Counted from the first letter of the stretch, positions 47,300-60,239 are shown. The stretch is DNA of 64,000 nucleotides from Paragonimus westermani (GCA_008508345.1 QNGE01000898.1:1-64000); one strand, 5' to 3'. Numbers and translations are program-made. The notes: generated by a model from the letters alone, not told the origin.

Positions 47300-49286
47300 C
47301 CGTTGTTTTTACTTCCAGCCTCGGTTTTAGGGTCACCGGCCACCATGACCCCGTGGTCCACCGATTATTCACGGGTCATGGGCTCCATTCTTCGGTGTGA
47401 ATGGTGCCGGTCAGACCCAGCCAGGTGGAAACAGCTGTCCACTAGTTTGCTGGTGGTAGCTATGGCAAACTGTCTTCAACATCCGCTGTGAGCTCTTTTC
47501 GGGGCCGTGGTGGATGACTGCTCGTTTGCAGGCCTACCATAGCATAACTTATGGACCTCTGTCTGTGGGCAAAAGGAAACGCAACAGCTATGGAAACTAA
47601 GCGATACGTTTTTGCACATTTTTGCACATATTCTGGCTAAGATCTTTCCGAACGTCAGTGTAGCCTGAATTCAGAATAGAACTCTCGTTTCTTCTATGAT
47701 AAAAATGCTTTCTCCATCTCATTAGCTTGCTCTGCCAAACACCCCTCGTGGTCGTCATGATGACTTTCTAAATTTGCATCTCAGATCACGGTTGTCATTG
47801 CCGTGTTCAGATGTAGGAAGAATCAGTGGGCGTTTAGTAATATACTCTGTGAAATCGACAACACTCTAGCTCTGTCGCATTCGCTAGGCTTTTTAAAACA
47901 GATAAATTTTCAGTAGATTTTCCGGGTCACACATTTGGAATATGCCACTGCTGTGACTTAGGCAGTTTGCATTTCAGTGTAGTCTGATTAGCTTTTTGTA
48001 CAGTCCTGTCATCACACTTTTAATTGCTCATTCACAATTTGAGATCGGAAGCTCTCTGAGAGACCGAACGAACGAAGTGAGCCCGGATAATAGCACTGTT
48101 TGAGTCCAGGTGGTTACTGTTGTATATACAAAACGTTAAGGGGTGAACATTATAAAACTACGTAACAAGTTTTTAGTAACCTGAGCGACAGAGGATATCG
48201 TTTCAGCGAAGCACACCGTTCGCATATTCCATTCGAATCGAGGAAGAGCAACCACATTAAATATCTATGCCTGTAGTGAGTCAACAAATTAGCTTCATCT
48301 AATGTTGGAATTAAGCAGAAGCAAGCTTACAAGAACCACAGAGAAGGATTGGTTAAAATGTTGGTCTCGATACCAGGTGAATTGAATTACAACTAGTTAC
48401 ACGGAGGATAAATTGTATTTGGTGTGTGTAACGCAAATTCATTTGTCGCTTCCCAATATTTCACCAAAGTGCATTCAAAAACAAACCTGTATTTTGCTCA
48501 ATTTTTCGTGCGCTCAAAATGTGTCAGACATTTACCTACACGGCAGGGAGAATAATATCAAACTAAATCCGAAATTGACAGCTTTAGCCTTCTGGAACTC
48601 TCCTTTCCGTCTTTAAATCGATTGGTTGGTTCCTATGCAGACCGGTTTTCAAGGAAGCCTGGGTTCAGTTCACAGTCTGATCCAGTTTGTCTGATAGTCA
48701 TTAGGCTAGATAACAAAACTGGCTCACGTGTGAGCTGTGTGTGATTTGCCAGTTTATTTTCAAAATATACCGCTTTTCGTAATCACTGATCGACGTAAGT
48801 CATAGGATGTGCAAACCAATCTGACGACGTAAAACACATTCGGCGAAGTAATTCTATGCCAACTAGGAAATGGGTTTGGTGGCTGTAAATTGATTAAGAA
48901 CATAAAATTCTATATTAATCCCAGATTGGATGATGGCAAGCTACATAAACGATTGGTCACATATAATTAAGTAGTGGCTATCCTCATTCGTCTTGTGCCA
49001 ATTTTATCCATATCACGTACCCGGCAATCCCTAATTTAAACTGCCATAGCCGTTCCTTATTCAAGTGAGTTGGACTGGATTTCACTAATCACTTCCGACA
49101 CGAACTTCACTGGCCACCGAACATTGCACTAAATATATGGAATTGATAAGTGTGACTCACTATATTAATTCAAATAACTACTCACGAGTGTTACAGGTGA
49201 ATACGAGGCAGCCGAGTTAAGCAATCGGTCCTGTCCATCACTCACAGGCGCACTAATAAGTATTATGGCATATTTATGACTTTAGA
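47300..49286. other. No gene recognised (47.3-49.3 kb)
   Basis: 47330-47540 is noticeably GC-richer than its surroundings but carries no recognised domain. A tRNA-like GTTTGAGTCC box near 48100 may be a SINE scrap. A short open reading near 48526-48616 after a weak acceptor is not called. Confidence 0.4.
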
Positions 49287-49548
49287 TGAGACCCAACTGT
49301 GAACAATCAGGGTTTCTGCTGGATTCGAACCAGCGACAGACGCAGCATGCCTCAACGTGGTAAGCGCCCCGCCTGCTGAGCTACAAAGCCACACCGGGAG
49401 CTCGGGAATTTCACATTTGGAATTTGTTACCCACCATTCCCATTGTCTCAAATGGAATCCACCAAATGATCCAGGGGATCGACTGCGCCGGCAGGATTTC
49501 TCAAACAGTTCACGATGGAATCCACCGACGCCACTGCTAAGCACAGAA
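49287..49548 (-). mobile_element. tRNA-headed SINE, left arm of a large hairpin
   Basis: Minus strand: TGTAGCTCAGCAGG (A box) and a perfect GGTTCGAATCC (B box), followed by a body running away from the head toward 49548. It is an inverted copy of 49591-49852 with no net length difference: every matched position pair sums to 99139. The head resembles a tRNA with an insertion in the anticodon region, so it is not a functional tRNA gene. Confidence 0.85.
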
Positions 49549-49590
49549 GATAAATCGTAATTTTGCCACGCTACATGTTAGTAATACGAT

Positions 49591-49852
49591 TTCTGTGCGC
49601 AGCAATGACGTTGGTGGATTCCATCGTGAACTGTTTGGTAAATCCTGCCGGCGCAGTCAATTCTCTGTATCATTTGGTGGATTCCATATGAGACAGTGAG
49701 ACGGGTGGGTAACAGAGTCCAAATGTGAAATTTCCGAGCTCCCGGTGTGGCTTTGTAGCTCGGCTGGTGGGGCGCTTACCACGTTGAGGCATGCTGTGTC
49801 TGTCGCTGGTTCTATTCCAGCCGAAGCCCTGACTTTTCACAGTTGGGTCTCA
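49591..49852 (+). mobile_element. tRNA-headed SINE, right arm of a large hairpin
   Basis: Inverted partner of 49287-49548 across a 42-bp spacer. The arms pair end to end from tgagacccaactgtga / tcacagttgggtctca outermost to gcacagaa / ttctgtgc innermost. The heads lie outside and the tails inside. The B box here is mutated (GGTTCTATTCC). Confidence 0.85.
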
Positions 49853-50578
49853 GTACTCACAGTCTGACTTGTATACCGTGACAACTAATACCCATGACTT
49901 AAAGGTTTGTTCGCGGTTTCATCAGGAAGGTTATAATCTTGCCAAGCTGCTTGTCTGAATCACAATGACTGCATTTGGATACTTGTGTCCAAACAAAAAA
50001 TCGTAATGTGAGGTTCCCTTTTTCGTTCTACTTGTACACAATCAAGCATTCTCATTTTGTAATAGTTCAATGGGCAGAAGTGGTCGTTTCTTAATTTTTC
50101 CGTCAAATCAGAATTAACGATGTGACGTAAACGTGTTTCCGCTAGTTCATTCTCAAGCCAAAACAGTTACCTGTGTTTCATCAAGACTTTCCGTGAGATA
50201 GACTGTTGTAACTGTATCAACGGCCAACGAGCACGTAAACAGATAGTGAAGAAACGGTTAAGGAAACAGCGTACAACGGAACGACGATCAACGGTAATGG
50301 ACTACAGAGTATGCACGACTAGTTCGTAAACTTCCCGCCAACCTACCCACCCACCTGAGGCTAACGCATGAACACAGAAAAACTGGCCTCCGGATAGAGC
50401 TCATTTATGTCACTCACTCCGAAGACAACATCGTCACAAACCAGATCATATTTAAAGAGTTTGTAACCAACACGAAGATCAACTCAAAGGTGGACCAAAT
50501 GAAAATCCAAACAATACAGTGATGCGTGTAATCGGGATGTAGGCATGTGATCGTTGAGCCACGTAGGTGGGGCGCCAG

Positions 50579-53500
50579 AGATTTGGCACAACTATGAAGG
50601 TCACTCGTAAGTGCACTTTGTTAGTCTTCACCACACTTCACCACGAATTCCCCGACACAGACTACCAAACTGGAAGTGACCGTCAGCAAGTGACAATAAG
50701 GGTACTTACTAAACCTTTTCCAGTTTGTGTTATTTCGATGTCAATGTAAGATGCCCCGGCTAACTGGATCTGTGTGGGTTTACTTGCTTTATTCTCTGTA
50801 AACGACAGGGCCGCTTCCTGTCACACTGTAAGAGATAATCAACCACTGTTTTTCAGACTGCCGGTGCGCACATTAACCGTGTGATCTCGTTCGCCGCTAA
50901 AATCCAGCTAACCTACTTGAGACACTCTAAATACACACCGAGACATCTTAAGCTGGAAAACGTACAGACTACACACACAAAAATTGGTCAGACCCGAACC
51001 GGACGTTGACTGTGAGGTTAATTCTCACAGTCATGGTCAAACGTCTGATTTTGGTTCGAACGGTTAGAATGTGACCACGGAAGTTGCAAAAATTGAACAA
51101 ATTTCATTTTAGAGCAAGGTTTAGGTTTGCGTAATCTGATTACAACTGATTGTCACTTGCTAACACTCACTTCCTGGTTTTATGGTGTGTCTCATGACAC
51201 ATCTTAAGGGAACCCATGTAACTGTATTGGTTTGGGGGAAATGATCAAAAATGAGTATTTGTCTAATCGTCACAAATAATTTTTCTTTGTAAAGGAACAG
51301 TTAAAAGACGCTATGTATTCATTTCGCACATCCTCGCCAATCATAACTGTGTAATAACAACTGGATTTGAGTGAATTGTTAAAAGCACACATCGGGCTGG
51401 ATTGTGAGTGAAACTCACAGCTTAGATTGGTTGACAATGGGCAGACATTATTTTCATTCGTGAATGAACTAAATCGTTACAAACAGCATGATGATGATAT
51501 TTCTTGCTTGGACAGAGCACGGAACAATATGAAAAAGCATTTCAAGTTTTTAACTCTGTTCACCCAAGTTTCTCAATAATGTTTCAGTAGGAAAGAAAGA
51601 ACAGGATATTCTTTGCGGACCCTCTGGTTGGACGTCTATCGTAAGAATCAGTTGTACGTTCAACGTACTTAAGCAAAGTAGACGGGTCCACCGCTTTACA
51701 CAACTTCAAAAATGTGTTCCGGGGATAGACTACAAGCTGAGCAAACATTGTTGCATGAGGTGTTTCATGTCAACAATTTCCCAGAGCGTTTCATTCAGAA
51801 ATAAAGTCAATGTGTTTATTTTAAGAAGGTGTAATTACGGAAGTCTCTTAGAAAGCTGCCTATATCGGCCTCGCTTTTAAAGGTGACAGTCTGGCGAACA
51901 CTTCTGGAAAGATAACGAGCGTCACACCGAAACTTGTGCATAATGGAGAAATGCTTGTTCTGTCCCCACAAACGGCAGCCATCTCTGAGTCCGGTCAAAA
52001 TGCAGTCATATTTTCTAACAACAATCGTATCTATAAGTTTTCTTGAATTTGCGGGAGCATTTACGTGGAGAGAACAGAAGAAACGTCTGAAACCATGGCC
52101 AAAAGGCATGTTCCAAAGTAGGTGTGGCTTGCATTATCTCGTCGGCTGGTGAGTAACATTCAGCAGGAGCGAAACGCCGCCTCATCTATTGCAAGATACT
52201 TACCGACCACAGGTTGCAGCGCCAATGTCACCTGATGAATGATCAAAACTCCCAATTTCTCAGGTATGTCAAATTCTGATTGAATAATCCTCGGCAGCCT
52301 GTTCCATGTGTACAAAACAACTGGCTGTTAATCGTTGCTTGCTGTGAGTTTAGCTGTGAGTTTCACCTCACCAAGCAGCTAGCTTTGCACCTTCAACCAC
52401 ACCATTCAAATTTCGTACAGCCCTGTTTTCCTGCTGGTTAGTTAGTGTCTTGATTTGGTCTCTTGATTATTCTATTCACGTGACTCAAAGAAGCTGACTG
52501 TTTCAATTTTTTTTATTGTGCTGATTTCAAGAATAAACTTTACTACCAGTGTCAAGCACGTACAGCTGACCTGAACAAGGTTGACATGTAACTCACTATT
52601 TTGCACTTGATTCATTCCAACTTTGTGGAAAGAACACACACAAGGACGGGCATATCAGCCGGCAGGTGCCGACTATCTTGTGTACACTGTAACCTGTTTT
52701 GAGATTTTCTTAATACCTTTGAATGAGATCTTGCAACTCGAAGTGTACTTCATCCACTTGAGTCAACGGAATGACTGGAGTCACGTACGACTAATCTAAC
52801 TTACTATTTTTCAAGAGATGCTCTTAATGGACTGATGGTCTTGTCTAGTCTTCTAAACGTCGGCTACTTGCTCCTCTGTATTCGTGTTGATTTCTTCCAA
52901 CCGGATAACCCACGTCAGATCCGCCCAGGATAATCGACCTAGAGGTGGATCATCAGGAGAATTGCGTTAGCCTTTGTAAACCATCAACTCTAGTCAAACT
53001 GAAACAAACCAAACAGGCAAACGGATTTCTTCCTTGGCAATGTGTTTCTACTACAGAGAACAAATGTGCGCAGTACTGAGCACAGTTCAGTGAGCTGCAG
53101 CTGGTTTCTTTTCATCTACTGCTTACATAGTCTTGTACACCGTCACGAATCATTATTCTAGTTAGATTCAGAAGGCGATATTTTCTCGCCAATTTTTACA
53201 AACTTCCACCGGGTTATTTCCAACTCAGTTACGAAATGATACTTACAGAAGTGTAAACCAAGCTGACTGGTTTCGAACTAAGGTGATGTTGATTGAACCA
53301 GTAGTTTGGATTGAAAACAGCTATAAATTTTATTGCCTAAAAAATTACTTCATACAGGATGCCTTACTCACGGGAATTTTTCCGCTGGAAACAATGATCA
53401 GAGTGAATTGGGCGATTACCCGGTCATTCAGTGAGCCACTGCGGTATATCAAAAGACCACGATCAAAAAAGATCAGGGCGTTGTCAGGGTGGATCTCAAA

Positions 53501-56500
53501 AGTATTCTGTATTGTCAGTTGTTTGAAAAATAGAGACTATATGTTTGTTTATCGTGTGATCATATTCAGTAAGGTAAACGAAAACGCCATTCTGCCACAG
53601 TTTGTAAGGAGAACAAGGTTAATGCTAGGAGATTAACGGTTCTGAGAGCAGCTCACTGTTGTAACCTATGCCGTTTTTTATTACATGATTTTTAAACGAA
53701 TAAACTTGTTGATTAAATCGTTGCTACAGAAAATTGCTAATTTGTTTCTTGCAAGCGGGGTCGTTCGTTTTCCTTGGAATTATGAATCTCACCTTAATGC
53801 CATCTTCTTTTCTGACTTCCGTTGTCACAAAGGCACATGAGGGTAATACATCCGTATATGCCAAACATTCAGGTAATTTGTGAACGGGAGTGTAACTGAA
53901 GTTGAGTGATTTATCAAAAATGAAAGTTCCAGATTGCGTGGTGGGTTTGTAGTGAGCTGACGTGTACTAGTACCACGGTAACACATCATCAGAAGTTCGT
54001 TTCAAAATCACAGGACATTTTTTGGTTTGGTGTTGGTATTGTGAATGTGATTTCACAACTTCATGGAAAGAGAATCTTACATTTGATTGCGTTTTCAGTT
54101 CTTAACAAATCGGCAGTAATTGAGCCCTCTAATTGTTATCAAAAGCTTGCGACGAGGAAGGATCATTCTTCGGTTAACCTAATGTTTCCTAGATTGCCTA
54201 AGTCGTAAGGATTTTGTTGAGTGATGTGAAACATATTTCATTTTACACGTCGAGCGGTGACAGTTAGGAGTGGTGACCATGATTGTAAATGAATCCAAAA
54301 AGGGAATCACAGAGGAAAAGTACCGAAAACTACCGGCCTATTGAATACGAACTTGTTTCTTCACACGATGGTTACCGTTTCTGATCTCGTTTAAAGTAAC
54401 TTTCAGAAGGTGCATCTCTTGGTAAAACATGCAAAACAAAGCGTACAGCATTGTCTGTTCCCCAGTCAGAGGCATCAAGATTTCTTATATTCTGCAAATT
54501 TACAGGTAGAATCAAATGTCGCCTACCGGAAGTGGAGCCGCTATATTTCAATCTGCCCTTACTGGGGTAGATTCATTTTCTGGTGAATATTTTGGTTTTA
54601 TACCCATTTACTAGTCGGATTACAGGTATGTAATCAGACGTCTGCACTTTCCAACCGTATCTGAACACCACTTTCTTGGTGATTTGCTGTCATCCTCATG
54701 ACCCGATTTGTTCAAATGTCATAACTGTGATGTATAGGTATTGCGGCAGGTTTGTATTCCGTCGTGGCTGTCCTATACGGTAATTGCTCCTTATGTATAT
54801 ATTTCAAACTTCTGTGGTGTAGTTTTAAGTTTTTCCAGACAAAAGTTTGACGTTCATATCTACTCTTTCTCTCTTTGGAAATCATGCAGTTCAATCAGAT
54901 AAGTGACGGTAAGTGATATGAGCAAGTAGTTGATGACGGGAACGGTAATTGTAGTCGTGGGCAATACTAAGGAAACCGTGGATCGGCAGGCACATCAAAT
55001 TCGCCGGGTGATTGAAGGCCATATATGTTAGCTAACCTCTACGTAATGTATTCATGCAGAGACGAAACAGGTCTCACCAGCTTGAATACGAGTGTTAAAG
55101 ACAGAGACGTTATTTTTAAGAAATTCAACTCTAGCGGTTGTCTCGAGTGCCACTCGGTGAAGCAGTGAACCGTGCTCACCGAATCAATGAAAACTTTCTC
55201 AACGTCGTAAAGTATTCTTGACCCAGCCAATGCCCAACAAAGACGCGGTCTGTTGGCCAAGGGTTGAGGCAACCTATCAAAGGAGTGAGGGGTTGAACTC
55301 TGTTTCGTATTTCTCTATCTGGTCTTTTCAAGCCCAACAGACAGTGCTCATAGTGGGTTGCCAGTCTGAGAGATAACATGTTGGAACATTATATAAAAAT
55401 TAGCCTCGTTCCCTTAAGTGACTGTCCTCTTGTTGCAACGTTGAGTGCAGTTCTGTTTAACACAGTTTCCTTCTAGACTGGTTATCTTGAACTCAGGGTT
55501 GAAAATTACACAACCTATTTCATTTATTAGAGAGAAATAGTGGAGCAAAGAATCTCTGTTATTCGACCCGGACCCCTCGGTTACGTGACGATGGATGAGG
55601 TAAGTAAACTGAATACCACTATCGTCGCCTTGTTCGTGGGATTATCATTGTAACTTGCTGATCAATGAACAACTTGCAAAAATTAGTGGCCCGATTAGAA
55701 CAAGCATCAGGATTGTTGAAGTATGAGGTATGCTTGTAATTCTGCTGCATAAAACGTAGACTTTCAAAATACACAAAGCCACTCGTTACACACAGAATCT
55801 TCCTCTGCCTTCTTGCAGGAGTTCGCTGGTTATGTAGATTGTTCACACGGCCTGGGTTCGAACTCCGGTCACATTTTCACGAAGCAACCTTGTTGATCAC
55901 GGCACCTTCTATCTGACAATGGACAAAAACGGAGTCTTTTCGAATAACGTTGAATAAGAACTCTAACTGGATGTGCAGGCTGGTGTGAAACGTTAGTGGC
56001 GATCAATTTGTAACAATTGAAATCACCCACTCCTCATCAGTGGACAAATTTTTGCTTAACAACTTCAATGATTTCGGTGATTTCAAGCTGGAAAGAGGTC
56101 TTATTCGTGAGACCAATCGATCAGAATTAAGATGGCGTTTAATGTGTCTTTTCTCAAGGCGATCAGCCAATCAGTGCATTGCTCACGAGAGTATGTGGTT
56201 GGGTGTTTAGGAGTTGTTAATTGGTCTTGCTTAATGTGAGACCGATGGTTCTGTGGTCAACGTGTTTACCTCAAGAAAATGTGACCGTAATTCGTTTCCC
56301 GGTCTTGGCAAATATGGGCTCTACTGATGAGATCTAACAGGAGCAGAACTCCACTTCAGTGTTGATTCTGATTGGAGCGTTTGTCCGAAGACAAAAACTG
56401 CGGTTAGATGCGAATGAAATTTCAATTAGAATCAACCAACTCCCACACTACTTATCAGTAACTAAAGATTTCTCTTGTCGGATAGTCGACTTTTATTCCA

Positions 56501-57222
56501 ATATTCTGATTTTTTTAAAATTTATTTAAATTTATTAAATGTGTAATTTACGCCTGTTGATTTAGTGTTCCCATTAGCAACCGTAATTGGGCGGTTAGGA
56601 GATATTTTTCAACGTTATGGCATGGTCTAACGGGTCTATCTTACGCAAAATCAGTAGGACCCACGTAATTTTAGTCGTTATTTCATCTAACAACAAATTT
56701 GAGAGAGTTTGTATACACATTTCATCACTTGAAATTAATTTATACCTGGAGGGCTTCAGTACAGTCTACTCAATCCTGATGATAGCGGGTTCATTTTCGA
56801 AGAACTTGAAAGAGACGATGGTCAGTTTGATGGTTTCTGTCCTAATTGGCAGTCAGTTCACATTTGCCTATAGGTAGCACATGTACGTTGTTTACAATGT
56901 TTCAAATCGCAGAGGACTGATATATCAGACTTCGGGTGTTGTAAATGTCACATTTGTGCTTCGGTAGATTTCAATTCCATTGCATCTACAAACACATCGT
57001 TTGAGATAGATGTGTCAGCAATTCTAATCAGTTTAAATTCTATGCGAATAACGTATAGAGAAAGCAAATGTAGTGCATTGCTTACAGAAGGAAATGTTAG
57101 CAAGGATGAACATGATTCTGTTGAATACATTTGTCACCAGGAAGCAATTTTTACGGCATTCCGTAGTCTTTTTTGTTCAAAGTGCGGAAGCTGTCAAGCA
57201 CGGATAATTCCACTGTATGCAC
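50579..57222 (+). CDS. Gene C: candidate multi-exon gene, unrecognised Cys-rich protein
   Basis: Proposed exons: 50579-50606, 50809-50827 (19 nt), 50857-50961, 52532-52587, 52816-52913, 53358-53430, 53519-53573, 53833-53872, 54099-54204, 55060-55156, 55531-55599, 56760-56851, 56915-57222. All twelve junctions keep phase. The clearest exons are 50857-50961 (INRVISFAAKIQLTYLRHSK), 53519-53573 (CLKNRDYMFVYRVIIFSK), 55531-55599 (REIVEQRISVIRPGPLGYV) and the last, which has CCKCHIC and CSKCGSC clusters. GLMVLSSLLNVGYLLLCIRV in exon 5 could be a membrane helix. The family is not recognised. A PLE fragment sits in the third intron. A further segment, 54407-54505, has excellent splice sites and two open frames and may be an alternative exon. 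The 3' end is uncertain: the last frame runs on to a stop at 57246-57248. Confidence 0.48.
51640..52360 (+). pseudogene. Penelope-like element fragment in gene C intron
   Basis: Successive frames read LLHEVFHVNNFPERFIQK near 51760, then NNNRIYKFS, a stop and ICGSIYVERTEETSE near 52020-52070 (GIY-YIG core), then QQERNAASSIARYLPTTGCS, and near 52265-52330 pieces of the PLE C-terminal tail (VPCVQNNWL). Several stops and frameshifts. Same strand as gene C. No terminal hammerhead was identified downstream. Confidence 0.65.
55790..55915 (-). mobile_element. Hammerhead-SINE remnant
   Basis: Minus strand GGTGCCGTGATCAACAAGG … GAAAATGTGACCGGAGTTCG aligns with the + copy at 56236. The ribozyme part survives only as ATAACCAGC followed directly by GAACTCC, so helix II appears deleted. 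It lies in an intron of gene C. Confidence 0.5.
56236..56400 (+). mobile_element. Hammerhead-bearing SINE copy, best 5' core
   Basis: tRNA-like head (GTGGTCAACGTGTTTACCTC, then AATTCGTTTCCC as a degraded B box), followed by an intact CTGATGA at 56324-56330, GATCT-AACA-GGAGC (56331-56344) and AGAAC in place of GAAAC. The 5' core is perfect. The 3' core has lost one A and helix II carries mismatches. It sits in an intron of gene C in the sense direction. Confidence 0.6.
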
Positions 57223-57249
57223 GTGAGCTGCTTACCAAACCAAATTAGG

Positions 57250-60124
57250 ACAAGATCGGAGTTTAGATGTGTGCACCTTTGTTGTATAATGAATCATGAA
57301 GTCAGTGCTCTATGCCCTGAAAATATGGTCACAGAGCAGGATTATGTGAAGATGATGCTCTTTATGGGCTAAAAACGATAGCTAAAAATATACCGAAAAA
57401 GTTTACGAGGGATTCGCGGTGCCTTCAATCAACTGGAAATCAATGTGTAGCTGGTGTTTCTTATGAAATTACCTGATCGCCCCAAGACACCTGAGACAAT
57501 ACTTAGGGGCTGATTTAGGAGAGCTTATCATGCAACTATGAGGAGAAGTCGGATATGTAACAACAAACATCATCCAAAGGCATCGAGGTAACCCGAGTCA
57601 ACAACAATTATGAAAATATAAAACGAGAAGACAAGATGATAAGTATGACGATATGTAAGCATTTCGTAAATTCCCATTAGTCGGTCACGTATAACACTCA
57701 AGTATACAGGTTATATGCACAGTAGTAAAACAGTTCATCCGCAGATGCCGCAAGATATAGATTGGCATACCGGACCTAGTATTTGACAGAAAAAATGACG
57801 AAAATGTGACAAACAAAGACGACGACCTTGACGTCCGTACAAGAATCCAGCATCATTGATCTCGAAACATTCAAATGCAACAGGTTACTCGTCTGACGCG
57901 ATCACGTTGTTGATGGTCCTCTTATGCAATCGTATCCTTATGATGTTGGTGGCTTCTGAAGCTATACCGATGTGGTATCACAGTCTGACTGTCTGTTCCC
58001 AGAGTGTGCCAATGCAATTACTAGCCTTCCCGTGAGAGTGAAATCGTCTAACACGCCGTAACCTCCACATATATATGAGATCTGTTCATTTCATGTTATT
58101 GCTACCATTCTTTTGAGTTCACGTCTTAAGTACATGATCGATGAGAATAAACGAAATGGTTTGCACTTGCAGCCTGCGTCCTTTTACCACCTTGTTGAAT
58201 TTACTAATGGAAACTCAGCATTTTAAACGCCTCAAGAGAAGAATGTAGGCAGCACGCCCACAAAGATCTTGGATACCATTTTAAACCTAAACTTGTCATT
58301 TCGTTCTAATTCTGGTAAACGTCAGAAATTTGGTAGGTAACAAACCGGCAGTTCACTTACAACATATGTGCTTAAGTTGCTCAGCCTGGTAAATGCGACA
58401 GTAAGACAAAATGCATAAAGAAACTGTTTGAACGCATATGAAATTTGACGGATTATTTGCATAGTGAAAAATTTACATACTACGGCATGAATGAAATCAA
58501 GCTGTGTATTATCTCGGTGGCTATGCATTTTAACCTTACGGGAATTATTCCATTTCCAGTCCGGTTCCCGTCAGTTTGGTTTGTATGCCAGCATGATTTG
58601 CCGTCATGCACAGCAATCAGTTATGTTTTCATGATTATAATGGAACCGTCGTAATTCGACTACGCGACAGATTTCCCAGTTTTTCGTGCGCAGCTTAGTT
58701 TTTCCCGTTACTGTCTGTAATGGTTGAGGTGTATGCAAATGGGCACATACAGATTTTTTATACGAAAAACGTTGCTGACAGCAAGCAGTAATTTGGCCGA
58801 CTAACTCGTAACCCACACACTTTTACTAAAAAAGTTCATGGTAAAATACTCTGTTCTATTACACTGCACAGTCACTGAGAATTCCGCAACTGCAGTCTGA
58901 ACGCACATTGTCTCATTACCATTTTGAATTTACATCAGAGTAGTACAACTCAGTAAACCTTTGACAAGAATTTAGCTATCCGATAGACTACTCAACAAAC
59001 CGTTAGCCCAAAAAATCCTGATTAATCCGGAGTACTAGTTCGGTCTCGTGTTTGGAATAAGGAGCATACAACTTCCTTGAAGAACTTTGACTAACGTAAT
59101 TTGTGTGATGTTTTCTCATCAGGATTTCTCACAATCTAAACACAAAATTACACGTTGATACGTCGTTATATAAACACACCGAGGGACAGTGAAGTCTGTG
59201 ACACCTGTGTGCACATAAGTTAGTGCCTACCACCAGTTCTACGCAGTTTTAACGTAGGGCTCACGAACATCAAAATCTGGGCAGACCAGTTTGCATGATG
59301 ATATGTGAGCGAGCTGGCAGATAGAGCTGTTTATATTACGGCATCACAACCAGAAAGCGATGGTGGCGTCAGCCTTGCGGTCTGTCTGGAGCATGCGCTT
59401 TACGATTGAAGCGGAAGGGTCTTGTCCTTTAGGACAGCTGGTTTCATCATAACTACCTGTACGTTCTTCCGACGAACGCTGAGTGACGCCCGTGTAGCCA
59501 GCAACGGTAAATATCAGAGCCAAATCAAGTCACTAGAAACCTGGTACTATTGACATAAATAGTACAAAAATTACAAGATACAAACCTCAGCTAATTTGGG
59601 TTCGTAGGATAAGATACAATGTTTGGTCGCAACAGGCCGTCAAGGGTCCAAAAGGCACGACTGATGGGCATTGACGAACCGACGAAATGCGATCATATCG
59701 GTCTGATGTGTGTCTAAATACCCGATCTTCGGTCAGACGGATTAGCTGTTAACAGTTTTATGGTGGACCGTAGGAGGGTCGAATTCACAGGGCTAGGGAG
59801 GGTGAGATTGACAGATAATGAGTGTGTGGGGAGGTGAATGAGATTCAATGACTGAGGGAGGCGGGCTGGATGAATTAGTACTTTTAGGCAAGGTTGTAAG
59901 AATAACAACATATATGTGTGTATCAACGATCGAAGGAATATTTGGCCAGAAGAACACTGCACAAACCACATCTTTGATTTTCCTGATACAAAGTTATTGT
60001 TTTCAGTAAGATGTGCAATGAACTGATCGTTATTACATCTGTATATAACACGTCTGGGGGGTTGGGTCGAAACAACCCTACATCATCATTATCATCACCT
60101 TCACAGACAGTAATACATCAGTGA
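57250..60124. other. Mostly unassigned (57.3-60.1 kb)
   Basis: A minus-strand reading at 58604-58775 (KSVCAHLHTPQPLQTVTGK, TKNWEICRVVELRRFHYNHE) follows a ttgctgtcag acceptor and might be an exon. Nothing else was recognised. Confidence 0.35.
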
Positions 60125-60239
60125 TTTACACGGATGCTCAACTGCAGCACAACCATGAAGAAGAAGAAAGAGCAAATCCTGTATAGAAAAGGAGAAGAAA
60201 ACAGGAAAGGGACGGAGAGAGACTCAACTACCAAAAATA

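Noticed and set aside
49310..49400. Functional tRNA-Val-like gene
   Set aside because: Extra bases in the anticodon region and a complete inverted copy with the same non-tRNA body show it is a SINE head.
52229..52262. CTGATGA box in the tail of the PLE fragment as a hammerhead
   Set aside because: No GAAA box at a suitable distance and no helix pairing found.
54890..54908. 19-nt microexon with near-perfect splice sites
   Set aside because: It does not fit the phase of any neighbouring gene C exon in a stop-free frame; probably a decoy.
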